64,000 nt of DNA, from positions 14,021,001-14,085,000 of the forward strand of contig NC_065891.1 of assembly GCF_905147045.1 (NCBI RefSeq), read 5' to 3'. The translations under genes and the position numbers were made by a program. Source of the stretch: Nymphalis io (Eukaryota > Arthropoda > Insecta > Lepidoptera > Nymphalidae). Under the pieces are notes generated by a model. It made no database searches. It was not told the DNA's origin and worked only from the letters and a program-made list of their open reading frames with translations. Below, piece by piece: positions 1-10,105 of this stretch; the first letter of the stretch is position 1, and each line of letters opens with the position of its first letter.

Positions 1-30
1 CACGCGTTCTAACCACCGGGCCATCTTGGA
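1..30 (-). repeat. SINE-A (Metulj-like) 5' head, cut by window edge
   Basis: Read on the minus strand this is the tRNA-like start of SINE-A, with the pieces GATGGCCCGGTGGTTAGAA and CGCGTG that open the full copies elsewhere in the window. The rest of the copy lies outside the window. Confidence 0.75.
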
Positions 31-734
31 TATACTAATTATTACTGTACTTATTGTATTTCTATATTACTTATTATACCAAATGTTATATAATCATTTG
101 TTATCACTTTACATACCCAATGTATAACATTATTAATAATGTTCACAAAATATCAGATGACAATGGTGATGATGATGATGGAATTGAGTCTTTTCTATTA
201 AATGATAATTCCTCCTAATTTCCTAAGTGTATCTACATTGGTTTGTAATAGCTTTAGTTAAAAACCATGAGCTTGTTTTTAATATTATTTCAGGGTTACA
301 GTTAATACTTTAAAAAATAAATTAATGTTATACATAAAACAGGAGGTTACATTTCATGTACAAGGTTTTTGAGCTTATTTCACCAAACAAAAATACATTT
401 ATATAACCCGTGAACTTTTTATATACGATTTATATGCACGTTTTCTACCCACTATGCCTTCTCGATTTGTATCATTTATATTATTTACTTTATAGCATAC
501 ATAAAGTAAAAATTGCACTTTAAGTCAACCTAGTTATAAATCTTAACCGAGTTCCAGGTAAGTTCCACCAGAGTATGTCATGTGCTAATTTCGTGTATTA
601 CAATAATTTATTTCGCGCTCGGCGAGAGAGGAAAATATCGTAAAGAAACTTGAATATTTAGCGACCTCCTTGTCCTCGGGGACATTAAGCTATTTTTATT
701 ATTACACAAATTAGTCTATTACTTAATTATTAGA
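31..734. other. Intergenic, nothing recognised
   Basis: AT-rich sequence with a short GATGAT run near 163-181. No open frame, RNA gene or repeat copy is recognised. Confidence 0.5.
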
Positions 735-995
735 GCCGGTTGGCGTGGTCGGTGGATGCCTGCCTTTTACGCCGAAGGTTGTGGGTTCGATTCCCACCCA
801 GGACAGATATTTGTGTGCATGAACATGTCTGTTTGTCCTGAGTCTGGGTGTAATTTTCTATATAAGTATGTATTTACAAAAGAAAAATAGTATATGTAGT
901 ATATCGTCTGGTTTCCATAGCACAAGCTCTGTACAAGCTTGATTTGGGATCAGATGGCCGTGTGTGAAAAATGTCCCAGGATATTATTATTACCT
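735..995 (+). repeat. SINE-C, tRNA-headed, near full length
   Basis: It starts with a tRNA-like head (GCCGGTTGGCGTGGTCGGTGG) carrying a B-box-like GGTTCGATTCCCACCC. A body follows with TGTGTGCATGAACATGTCTG, CTGGTTTCCATAGCACAAGC and TGTCCCAGGATATT, and the copy ends in a short ATT repeat. A second copy lies at 55030-55263 on the other strand and shares head, body and end, which defines the unit. A tRNA head with a simple-repeat tail is the usual layout of a pol III-transcribed SINE moved by a LINE. It encodes no protein. Confidence 0.7.
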
Positions 996-2604
996 TAAGT
1001 TATTCTTATCATCTCGATTAAGAAGAACTTTTTGACAAAAACCGTACTTCCATTGTTAAGGCCACGGTCTAATAGTATCTATCTGAATTTCTTGCGAATG
1101 ATAGCAAGGCTTGACTCTGCACTATCCTGGTATTGAAATATGTATCGAGATAGATCATGGCTACATAAGGGTTAGTGTGTTATGTGGTAGGCGCAAAGAA
1201 GAAAACAGCTTACAATGCGTTGTGTCAACTTTAAATCATTCACAAGAGTTGTTCGCTTAATGTCAGCAAAAAGGTTATATAATTTGTTTTATGGATTTTA
1301 TATCGACATGAGTTGAAATAAATAATTAAAGATATAATGTGTTTTAAAATTTTACTATTCATACGTTTCAGATATAGACAATTTCAGTTATAAGCAAAAG
1401 CCGACAAAGATAATACAGATAAACCCAGAAACTTGCGTGGAGAGATTCCAGTTGCCAAATAGTTCGGAGGTCAGTTTAAAAACTGAAGGACTTATTTAAA
1501 TCTTTGATCGTAGAATCCTATTACCGAGTCGTTGGGCTCACTCCATGAATAAAATATTAGGCGGCGGTTCTCGGAGGAATAGTCGCGTTAAAACTCCGAA
1601 CTGATGTTTTGCAGTGGCTTATCATGTTCTTTGAATAAAGTTGAAGTTTATTCGAATTATTAGGTTTGATCCAGCCGGCGTCCAGCTTCTTGGAATATTC
1701 ATAACGCCATATTATAAAAAAAATAAGTCAAATTAATGTTAATTTATTTTGTTTGCAATGTAAAATAGAAATGAAATAATTATTGAACTGTTTGTTAGAC
1801 AAAATGTCTAATAAATAGTTAAATGATTAAATAATGATTACATTTCCTGTATATCCGGTTATTTATGTCCTCATCCAGATCGGATCGCAATTGGATTAAT
1901 GGCTTAAATGAGATGCTTCATTGTTGATATATGTTGAGCTCAAAAGACTGAAAACCATAGTAAAGTATTTCATACCTAAAAAATTTGTAAAATTATATTA
2001 TCATGTTAACATAAAATCGTCTCGCTCAATATTTTACTACTTTCTGAAATTGTTTTTTTTTTAAATTCGTTAAATTATTTTGTTTTTATGAAAATACTTG
2101 GAATTTAAAGTACAATTAAGAGTTATTTCTGCCAAAGTCAAGAGCTCAAAACTGGCCGTTTATCTTCATTAATTTTAATTAGTGTTATTTGTAATTATAC
2201 TGTCTGATCTTCTAGTAGGTAGGCAAATTGGCAAATGGTCCTGACGATCTCTAAAATTGGCTGCAATTTTTAAGAATAACCGAGAAAGTATAGCGAGAGT
2301 ATACTTGACGTTGGCTCAGTATTTCTTTCTTTATTTGTCAACCGATTTTCCTTTTCGGTAGCTATTGACAAGCTTTAGTGTTATATATAAACTATATATA
2401 CAAATGTTATATTGTATTTCAGTTTGTTCTTAATCATTTGACTTCTTTATTTTAATAATATTTTTAAATAATTACATATATTTTTGTATACAAGTATAAA
2501 GTATAACTAAATTACACCTGGTTAAAGTATAAACTATGTAACTATCTACACCCAATGTTAGTTGCAACTTTATGGCGGGGAATTTCATATTGTCGCCTGA
2601 GGAA
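996..2604. other. Intergenic, nothing recognised
   Basis: Mostly AT-rich. A somewhat more GC-rich stretch near 1530-1690 could be conserved non-coding DNA, but it has no open frame or motif I can name. Confidence 0.4.
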
Positions 2605-3136
2605 TTAATTTATGAGGCAATAAGCCACTCTGAGGATTTGAATTGTAACTTCCTGTTGCTCAAAAGTTCGAGTTGCTGAGACTACAGTTTCATTTAGTTG
2701 AATTAGACTTGCGACTTGCCAACTGGTTTTGGTCGTGTTGCTGGGAAAACTTTTATTGACTAGAACATTGATTTTAAATTGGCTTTCTTTGTTTCGATTT
2801 CTCATTTTAATGGGTTCGATTTTTGAAACTTGACAAATCTAGACATTTTGAATTGCAATTCTTTTCTTCTCTATTTTCTACAAATATATCTTTGAATATA
2901 TGGAAGAATCTTATGTCAGTATGTTCATTATTTTTGTCTTCTTTCATATCTTGTATATTACTTTGAATAAATAAAATTATGGGATCGGTCACCAGCGTCG
3001 TCATCATCATATCAGTGTCGACAAACCGCAGACTCGTACGAAAGCAATTTGCGTCGTCCTTTATCATCCCTAATGAGTGGAATTCACTTCCGGAATTCGT
3101 ATTTCCCCGCAAATATGATTTGGTTACCAGCAACAT
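2605..3136 (-). other. Two adjoining unrecognised ORFs (109 and 66 codons)
   Basis: On the minus strand an ORF runs from 3136 to a TAA at 2807-2809, and a second begins one base out of frame at 2805 and runs to 2605. Together they cover about 530 bases with only a one-base frame change and one stop between them, which is long for such AT-rich DNA. The composition is not strongly skewed (many S, T, D, N and charged residues) and I recognise no domain. They could be a decayed transposon gene, a host exon with decay, or chance. No function is proposed. Confidence 0.15.
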
Positions 3137-3595
3137 AAGAGAAAATATCTTTGTTTAGTTAAACTAATTCTAGTTTATATTGCATCTAAGCTTTTTAATA
3201 AAGAACAGATCCACATTACGACATAATAAAATCATAAATTGCAAATTATGATAAAGGTTTTCATAAATATTAATTATGAACAAAGCGAAATATTGTCTTA
3301 AGCTTTACGTGGAACTATATGATAGAAATAATGAAATAGGTCAAGATTCATGATTCAAGATCAGTACTCATGTTTATAATTTTAATTATAGCTAATGTAA
3401 TCATAAAATATCAAAAAGTGTTATGCAAAATTGACTTTAATAATATTATCATTTAAAGGATAGACGCATCAAAATAGCGTAACACCGTAAGCGGTTTTCA
3501 ACAATTTAGATCGTGTTCTGCGGTGAGTTTCAAGTTAGTTTCAACAGAATAGCTACAGGACGCTATTATTACTAAACTAAGGTCATAATCAGCGG

Positions 3596-3772
3596 TGTTA
3601 TTCATCGTTAATACTTCGCAGTAATAACGTATAATAACTGATTTTAAACATTCGGCCTAACTTATAAACTTTTAAATAAAACACGTGGGATCAGTGATGT
3701 AAACTTTATTCACTAGGTGGCGTTAGTAGCATTTCAAACCACAGATATTTTGATACATTTTACATACTAACA
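3596..3772 (-). repeat. Probable 3' LTR of the copia-type element
   Basis: On the minus strand the polypurine run AAGTGGGGG is followed directly by TGTTAGTATG, a typical LTR start after a polypurine tract. A polyadenylation-type GTGAATAAAG lies about 80 bases into the LTR. The far end is set by the matching AACA at 3596-3599 (TGTTA on plus), so the LTR would be about 177 bp with TGTT..AACA ends. That end is an estimate because no second LTR is present for comparison. Confidence 0.45.
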
Positions 3773-3781
3773 CCCCCACTT
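3773..3781 (-). other. Polypurine tract of the copia-type element
   Basis: Minus-strand AAGTGGGGG abuts the inferred LTR start. It lies downstream of the RNase H coding end, where plus-strand DNA priming occurs in LTR retrotransposons. Confidence 0.5.
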
Positions 3782-3816
3782 ATCAAAATTAACCGACGAT
3801 TATGCACTTACAATAC

Positions 3817-3826
3817 CCAACATATT
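3817..3826. repeat. Target-site duplication, left copy (RTE insertion)
   Basis: CCAACATATT is repeated exactly at 4031-4040 and brackets the RTE fragment. Confidence 0.85.
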
Positions 3827-4030
3827 AAATCAATCAAAAATCAATCAACAGCCAATCGTTGTCCACTGCTGAACATAGGCCTCTCCCAAGGTGCGCCAAA
3901 GCTCCCTGTCCTCCGCCTTCCGCATCCAGTTGGTGCCCGCCACCTTCTTAAGGTCGTCGGTCCACCTGGCTGGAAGGCGCCCTACGTTGCGCTTGCCGAT
4001 TCGCGGTCTCCACTCTAGGACTCGTCTGCT
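3827..4030 (-). mobile_element. 5'-truncated RTE-type LINE fragment nested in copia
   Basis: The minus strand encodes the last 60 or so residues of an RTE-type LINE ORF. Visible pieces are GRLPARWTDDLKKVAG, NWMRKAEDRELWRTLGEAYV and QQWTTIG before a stop, the signature C-terminus of this LINE class. After the stop comes a short tail of TGATTGATT-type units (3827-3847), consistent with the simple-repeat tails of RTE elements. The piece is bracketed by exact 10-bp duplications. It is severely 5'-truncated, which is normal for target-primed reverse transcription, and has no activity of its own. Confidence 0.85.
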
Positions 4031-4040
4031 CCAACATATT
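4031..4040. repeat. Target-site duplication, right copy (RTE insertion)
   Basis: An exact copy of 3817-3826. Removing 3827-4040 rejoins the copia reading frame through the codons for N-M-L near its C-terminus. Confidence 0.85.
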
Positions 4041-4926
4041 CATAAACTTAAAATGTTTTAAATGACACAAACCCTTGGTCAAAATGTCAGCAGGCATTTC
4101 TTCAGTGGGAACATATTTGATTTTAATTATCTTATCAATTATAACATTTCTTATAAAATAATAGCGCACATCTATGTGCTTTGACCGGTTATGACAATGT
4201 TGACTACAGGCTAATTTTATGGCGCTTTTATCATCACAATGCAAAATAATTACATATGAATATCCAGTAATCTCATGAATTAACTTTTTTAAATAAACAG
4301 CCTCTCTAGAAGCTTCAGACATAGCTGTATACTCAGATTCAGTACTAGATAGACTAAATATTTTCTGTTTACGGCTTTGCCATGAAATTATTGACTCGTA
4401 TATTATAAAACAGAATCCAGTGTAGGACTTCCTGTCTAAGGCATCGGATACCCAATCACTATCTACAAAACCTTGCAAATTTATGTCCCAACTGGTATAC
4501 TTTAAACAATAATTTTTAGAACATTGCAATTATCTCAATATTCGTTTTGCATAATTGTAGCAACTGACATTATAACAAGTATTAAATAGGCTGAGATAGC
4601 TTACAGCATAAGCAATGTCTGGTCTTGTTAATACTGCCAGATACATTAAACAGCCAATGAGTTTTTGATAAGAAACATTAGGCAAACATTCTGTAGATTT
4701 TTCTATATTTAATTTAGGTTAAATAGGAGTACTCTGAACTTTATAATCAGACATCTGGACTTTTTCAACTAATTGTTCAATATACTGAGTTTGATCAATA
4801 GTAATAAAATCTTTGTTTACATTTATTCTCATTCCTAGATACTGTCTAACAGGACCCAAATCATTAAACTTAAACTCTGAAGCTTATGCATTTTTCAATT
4901 TTTCTGCTAGCTTAATCTCGAAACCG
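4031..4926 (-). pseudogene. Copia-type pol remnant: end of RT plus RNase H
   Basis: Read on minus from 4926, the frame shows the C-terminal part of a Ty1/copia reverse transcriptase (FNDLGPVRQYLGMRI, then YQKLIGCLMYL and TRPDIAYAVSYLS). RNase H follows with its acidic residues in context: DSDW, SSTESEYTAMSEA and HCDDKSAIKL, then SKHIDVRYYFIR and VPTEEMPADILTKGL. In-frame stops interrupt it at about 4888, 4720 and 4530, so it is dead. Integrase, protease, Gag and most of the RT are missing. The upstream break is near 4920. RNase H is open from 4529 to the RTE insertion. This is a relic of an LTR retrotransposon, not a host gene. Confidence 0.9.
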
Positions 4927-5185
4927 GCTGGTGGTTTGATGTACTTTTCCAACCCGTCGCATCCCGTCGCATCGCAAATTTTAATAGTCGCACGTCCGGC
5001 GCTAGCGCTGTCCTGAGAGCAAGAGACCAAGAGACGAAGGGGTTCGCTCGACAAATGATCAAACGCGCTACTGACAGATACATCTGTATATTATATATTT
5101 CCATTAGTTGGCTACATAACAAAATAGGCACTCGTCTTATATTTTTCACATTTGACGTCTGACAACCGACCAACCTATATGACAT
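4927..5185. other. GC- and CpG-rich segment beside the copia break
   Basis: This stretch is unusually CpG-rich for the window. It has the direct repeat CCCGTCGCAT in tandem (about 4951-4976) and the palindrome GGCGCTAGCGC. A 92-codon minus-strand frame runs through it, but the protein has no recognisable domain. It may be part of another transposable element; the copia sequence stops at its edge. Confidence 0.3.
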
Positions 5186-5998
5186 ACATCAGGTTGTGTG
5201 GTGTTGCTGTTTTAATAAGTGACGTCATATACATATGTGTGTGTGGGTATATTATTCAAGATTAATTGACATCGACACCGTTTTACTGATCACCATGAAA
5301 GCTAGCAGATATACGAGCCCCTCTCTATTTTTTATCATTGAGAAAGTTTTTATACAATTCAATTTATTGTAACTTGTACTGTGACTTGATGGTGTTGCAG
5401 CTTGCTGCAAATCAACTTCTATTTCACCAAACCCACCGCCATGACAATGAGCATATACTTCATCACGGAGATTTTTTTAGTAATAATTGTCAAATATTAG
5501 TTAACAAAAAATACACGTAAAAAAGAAGTTAACAAACATAAAAGAGACATTTTAGCGCACGCATCAGCTATAAATAATGTATGTTTTTGTTCGTATATAT
5601 TTACGTATCTTTCATACTATTGTAATATTGAAACTAGTATTGAAACTCTGTGTAATTATCTTTGGTACTCGCATTAAAATTTCTGGCATAGTACGATAGT
5701 ACTGAACGAAGAAAGGACAATTATAGATAGTACGAATATCGGTATAATTGTTTACAAAAACTTAGGTTCCAATAAAATATTCAAGTATTATATCAATTTT
5801 CTAGCGACTTATCCGAATCGTGATTTGCTTCACAGAAAATCGGAGGAATTACAAGAATTCTGAAATAATTTTAAATATTATAAGATGTTTTCCGAGCGTT
5901 AAATATTATCTGTCTCACGTTCTGTACAAGTTGAATTACCTGGGACTCATGCGATGAGACACCGAGTGTTTCTACCACGCCCGGTTTAATACGTTCGA
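5186..5998. other. Intergenic, nothing recognised
   Basis: AT-rich. One TGACGTCA (CRE-type octamer) lies at 5220-5227, with no recognised gene beside it. Confidence 0.4.
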
Positions 5999-6010
5999 TA
6001 TAAATTATGG

Positions 6011-6337
6011 CCCGGTTTAATATGTCTGGTAGCCGAGATGGCCCAGTGGTAAGAATGCGTGAATCTTAATCGATGATCGTGGGTTCAAACCCGGGCAAGC
6101 ACCACTATTTTTTTATGAGCTTAATTTGTGATAATAATATATCTCGTGCTTGACGGTGAAGGAAAAACATCGTGAGGAAACCTGCATCTGTCTAATTTCA
6201 TTGAAATTCTGCTACATGGATATTCCACCAACCCGCATTGGAGTAGCGTGGTGGAATAACCTCCTAACCTTCTTCTCCAAAAGGAAGAGCTTAGAACTAC
6301 TTATCCCAGCAGTGGGACATTCACAGGCTGTTACTGG
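6011..6337 (+). repeat. SINE-A copy with 12-bp TSD and 5' filler
   Basis: The tRNA-like head starts at 6031 (AGCCGAGATGGCCCAGTGG, B-box GTGGGTTCAAACCCGGGC). The body and 3' end (CCAGCAGTGGGACATTCACA, GGCTGTTACT) follow. The direct repeat TATAAATTATGG at 5999-6010 and 6338-6349 brackets the insertion. Between the left duplication and the tRNA head lie 20 extra bases (6011-6030) whose first 12, CCCGGTTTAATA, repeat 5980-5991 just upstream. They look like filler copied from the flank at the 5' junction. The body is slightly diverged. Confidence 0.85.
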
Positions 6338-6491
6338 TATAAATTATGGTTTATAAATTCCATTTGAGATAATCCATTTCCATTTAACAATTAACGTCTT
6401 TAATAAAGTATCATTATAACAAGCAAAAGAAAATTAACTCATTTTTATTCTAATTTATAATTGTAATAAAAACATGTTTATTTATTACGCT

Positions 6492-6534
6492 TTCAATTTA
6501 AATATATTGAAGAAATCAATATATTTAAATTGAA
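6492..6534. repeat. Perfect inverted repeat, 19-bp arms, 5-base loop
   Basis: Arms 6492-6510 and 6516-6534 are exact reverse complements around AGAAA. The arms are AT-only apart from one pair. No gene is adjacent. It could be a template-switch product or a small foldback element. Confidence 0.85.
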
Positions 6535-6614
6535 TTTCGTTCATTGTTCACAAGTCGGTTTAGAAAGAAATATATATTAAACGTATATAAGGTCACAACT
6601 CGTTCAATTTCCCA

Positions 6615-6835
6615 ACATGGCCTATCCTTCCTTTAAGGAGCATATTCCACCATGCTACTTGTGTATATCAACCCCTATGTGGGGTTGATATACAAGTAAC
6701 AGAAATTGATTCGACTCATACATGTATCTTTTTATGTTTATAACTTATTCATTCGATGAGGGAAAACATCACCGCCGAGCACGAGATGAAATATAAATAT
6801 AAATTAAGCACATGAATCCTCAGTACTGCTTACCG
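6615..6835 (-). repeat. SINE-A copy, degraded, with an internal palindrome
   Basis: Minus-strand SINE-A. Its 3' half is recognisable at 6619-6660 (AAGGAGCATATTCCACCA on plus) and its middle at 6763-6830 (GGAAAACATCACCGCCGAGC, AATTAAGCACATGAA on plus). Between them is an exact palindrome with arms 6662-6675 and 6681-6694. The right arm fits the normal SINE order. The left arm is an inverted copy that replaces normal SINE sequence. Confidence 0.65.
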
Positions 6836-7118
6836 TGAACACACGAGCAAACAAATGAACAAATAAAAACATACCAATATGATATTATCAATTTAAAAGA
6901 TTTGTTTGATTTGTTCAATTTACGTTATTTTACCTATATATTTCATTTATGTGTATTGAGAATGGTACAGAGACTACGCTAAGGTAATTGGGAGCGGAGA
7001 TATAACGTTAAGCGCAGATGAAGCCGAGCGGAGAAGATAGTTAACTTAATAAGTTCAAAATAAAACAATATTTTAAAACAGCTATAAACATTATACTTTT
7101 TGTAATGTTTTTGTAATG

Positions 7119-7171
7119 TAAATTTTGTCTCGAATTAGACATCTAGGATGTCTAATTCGAGACAAAATTTA
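7119..7171. repeat. Perfect inverted repeat, 25-bp arms, 3-base loop
   Basis: Arms 7119-7143 and 7147-7171 are exact reverse complements around TAG. The arms contain TTGTCTCGAATTAGACATC, so they are not simple AT runs. It is the longest perfect hairpin I found in the window. No transposon termini or coding sequence is obvious around it. Confidence 0.9.
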
Positions 7172-7972
7172 AATTTTTCGTTAGCAACGTCGCTTAGCAA
7201 CGAAAACTCGTTAAATCCTAAGCAGCGCCAGTTAACGATCCCGTTCCCTTTTAATTTACAAAATTCTAAAATTTCGGCTTTTTACTTAAAGGATAAGATC
7301 ATCATTTAAATTCTAATTTAGCGAGTGCCATATTTGTTATGTTGAAACGAAGACTCCGACGGAGCCCAGGGCTAGGAATAATACAATGGAAGACTAAACG
7401 CTAAACAATACGGTGTTTCTATGTCTAATATTACAAAACAGATGTGAGAATTTGGATGCGCTAATGCATTTTTTTTTGCGCCAGTTATTTCATGACTGTG
7501 TGTCTGTCATTTATGTCTTTCCGACGCGACGGTTTTTGACAATCAACAACAAGGTAATATTGAATAAGGATCTTGACTAAGAGTTTTGAATAATAACGAA
7601 TATAAATTATAATTTTGAACCTAAAAGTAATGGCAGTAGACGAAGCAATTCGAGAGGAACGAGCCACGCCCTCCTCCCTGGCATCTTACGGAGAAATATA
7701 ATGTCATATTTCTTTACTTATGCGTAACATCATCATAAATCATAATAAAGCTAAAAACAAAAGCATTTTTCTGTCTTGCCTTACAATAATTTGTTACAAG
7801 AAATGTGTTTCTATTTATCAAAAAGGAATTATTCTAATTCAGAATGTATTTAATCGTTGCTCTTGTTATTTTATTATAGTTGTTCGGTTAAAATTAATAG
7901 TTGTTTAATAAAATATTTCACACTTAAAGTTAATAAACTACGTACGTACACACTACGTACTTGAAATGTAAA
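7172..7972. other. Intergenic, nothing recognised
   Basis: No recognised gene or repeat. Open frames of about 60 codons here are AT-rich and lack domain signatures. Confidence 0.4.
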
Positions 7973-8260
7973 TTTTTTTTTATAGAATAGGAAGGCGGAC
8001 GAGCATATGGGCCACCTGATGGTAAGTGGTCACCAACGCCCTTAGACATTGGCATCGTAAGAAATGTTTACCATCGCTTACATCGCCAATGCGCCACCAA
8101 CTTTGAGAACTAAGATGTTATGTCCCTTGTGCCTGCAATTACACTGGCTCACTTACCCTTCAAACTGGAACACAACAATACCAAGTACTGCTGTTTTGCG
8201 GTAGAATATCTGATGAGTGGGTGGTCCCTACCCAGACGAGCTTGCACAGCTCTACCATCA
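7973..8260 (-). repeat. SINE-B copy, near full length
   Basis: Taking the poly(A) end as 3', the copy runs on minus from about 8260 to the T run at 7973. Landmarks on plus are TATAGAATAGGAAGGCGGAC, ATATGGGCCACCTGATGG, AATGCGCCACCAAC, ACTAAGATGTTATGTCCCTT and TATCTGATGAGTGGGTGG. At least ten other copies in the window share this order. It is non-coding and probably LINE-mobilised. Confidence 0.85.
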
Positions 8261-8348
8261 GTGTTGTAATGTTCGTAATTTGTTTTTATCAAGTGAGTTG
8301 TGTTGTTGCAGCTGTTTTTCTTATTATACTTATATTAGTTTGATTCGT

Positions 8349-8527
8349 AATGGCCCACTGCTGGGCAGAGGCTTCCTTTTAAATAAGTTTTGAGGATTAT
8401 TTTTTGTTATAATTTCAACAGGTATATAGGTATTCTCACAATATCATCCTTACGATCATTTTACTTGGATTTAAACCAGTGATCTTTGGTTAAAACTCAT
8501 ATTCTGGTCACGGGGTCATTTCAGCTT
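8349..8527 (-). repeat. Degraded SINE-A-related copy
   Basis: The 3' end on minus is marked by GGCCCACTGCTGGGCAGAGG at 8351-8370 (plus). A decayed tRNA-like head follows at about 8470-8527 (GTGATCTTTGGTTAAAACTC on plus). The middle is too diverged to follow. Confidence 0.5.
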
Positions 8528-9830
8528 ACGTTAGTAGTAGTAGAACGTATTTGTACTTAGTACCCGAAAGTAAGTAAAATGTCTACAATTTAAGAATATT
8601 TACTCAGATTCGATAACGCAAAATTAAACTTAGATACAATTGTTGTAGGCAATGTAATGTAATGTAATTTTTACACAAAAAAAAACAGTTTCGAAGATAA
8701 TCTTCAATAAACGCATTCCTAGCGCTCGCTAATCAAAATCTCTGAGTCAGCAAGAAGAATCATTCGTACGTGAGTCTGCAATGCTTTGACGGTAATACTG
8801 AGAGCAAACGGTGCTTCTTTGCGTCGTATGCGCCATGCGGGCTGTTCAAATAACGTAAGCTTCCACCCGTATTCCTGTAATTGTGTTCGAGTTCTTTATT
8901 TAAATGAAAGGAGATCGCATTTCGGTTGTCATTTTTCGTATCAAGTAAATCGATTTTATTTGTCTATTGATTTTTTTGAATGGTTTTCATGTTCAAATTT
9001 AATTTGCTTTATGTATTTGACTGAAACGTTTTTAACGCCAAAAGATTTATGTTCGGTTTAGTAATGAGTTTTTTATCTTTTTATAATTTAATTTAACGTA
9101 CGGAGAGGATCCAATGAGCGAAATCTAGATAAACATTTTAGTTTTTGTTCGCATTAGTATATGTTGGTTGTCAGCATGACAGTGATCAAACGAAAAGTTT
9201 TTCGGCACAAAAATATAATGCCAATAATCGTTATTATATGATATAAAGTAAAAAAAGACGTGTATAATATTAACTGTTTCAACTCATTGAAAGATAACAG
9301 ACCAAATTATTGGTCTTTTACTCTAGAAGAACTGTATCTGCTATTCCTTTAATTAGGAATGAAACGTAATGCTATTAATTAATTTAGAAATAGGTACAAC
9401 AAAGCAATTACTAATACTGTGACGTTGGCGAAATAATATCAACTATGTAATTAATTAAACCGCGATATAGCAACAGATTTAACGCACGTATTTTAATTTG
9501 GAATTACGGGTTGAACAACATACATTCAGTTATTTTGGATAATTGAAAACGTTGTATTGCGTTATTTGACAAAATATTTTGATACTCAAATGTTTGAAAG
9601 ATTTATTAGATATTAATTAACGAAAACAAATAATTGTTTTTATATAAATAACATGATTACTATTTTACAATCAGTTTTGTTATATTTTAAATTACTTGTT
9701 TGTGCGGGACTGACATACTATGGTATAAAATTTACAATAAAATCAATCAACGTGCTGAGATGTCCCAGTAGCATGAATCTTTTCCTAAGATTGGTGATAT
9801 ACAAAAACATTGTAAGAAAAACTGCATGTG
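8528..9830. other. Intergenic, nothing recognised
   Basis: The 8720-8900 stretch is more GC-rich than its surroundings and contains a 91-codon plus-strand frame, but the peptide shows no domain. The rest is AT-rich and featureless. Confidence 0.35.
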
Positions 9831-9915
9831 TTGGATGAAATTCTGTCACTTGTGCATACAACAACCCGCGTTAGGAAAGGGTGGATGGTATAAGCTCCAA
9901 AATTCCAAAGAAGAG
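9831..9915 (+). repeat. SINE-A fragment, strongly diverged
   Basis: It matches the 3' half of SINE-A in order: ATTCTGTCACTTGTGCATAC, CAACCCGCGTTAGGA, GGTATAAGCTCCAAA. No head is left. Confidence 0.5.
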
Positions 9916-9966
9916 ACGAAAGAAAGTCTCTTTAAAGCGCAATAATTAAAACACATTATAGGCGAT

Positions 9967-10105
9967 CGAATTTCACTTAAATTCTGCCACGTGTGTATTC
10001 CACCAACCCGCATTGGAGCAGCGTGGTGGAATAAGCTCCAAATCTTCTCCTGAAAAAGGGAGAGGAGGCCTTAGCCCAGCAGTGGGACATTCACAGGCTG
10101 TTACA
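9967..10105 (+). repeat. SINE-A 3' half
   Basis: A well-conserved 3' half running from AATTTCACTTAAATTCTGCC through CAACCCGCATTGGAGCAGCG and GGGAGAGGAGGCCTTAGC to GGACATTCACAGGCTGTTAC. The tRNA head is absent, so this is a 5'-truncated insertion. Confidence 0.85.

Noticed and set aside
735..800. Possible tRNA genes at SINE heads (735, 14421, 27246, 41731)
   Set aside because: Each has a B-box-like motif but no convincing acceptor stem, and each is followed by a shared repeat body. These are tRNA-derived SINE heads.
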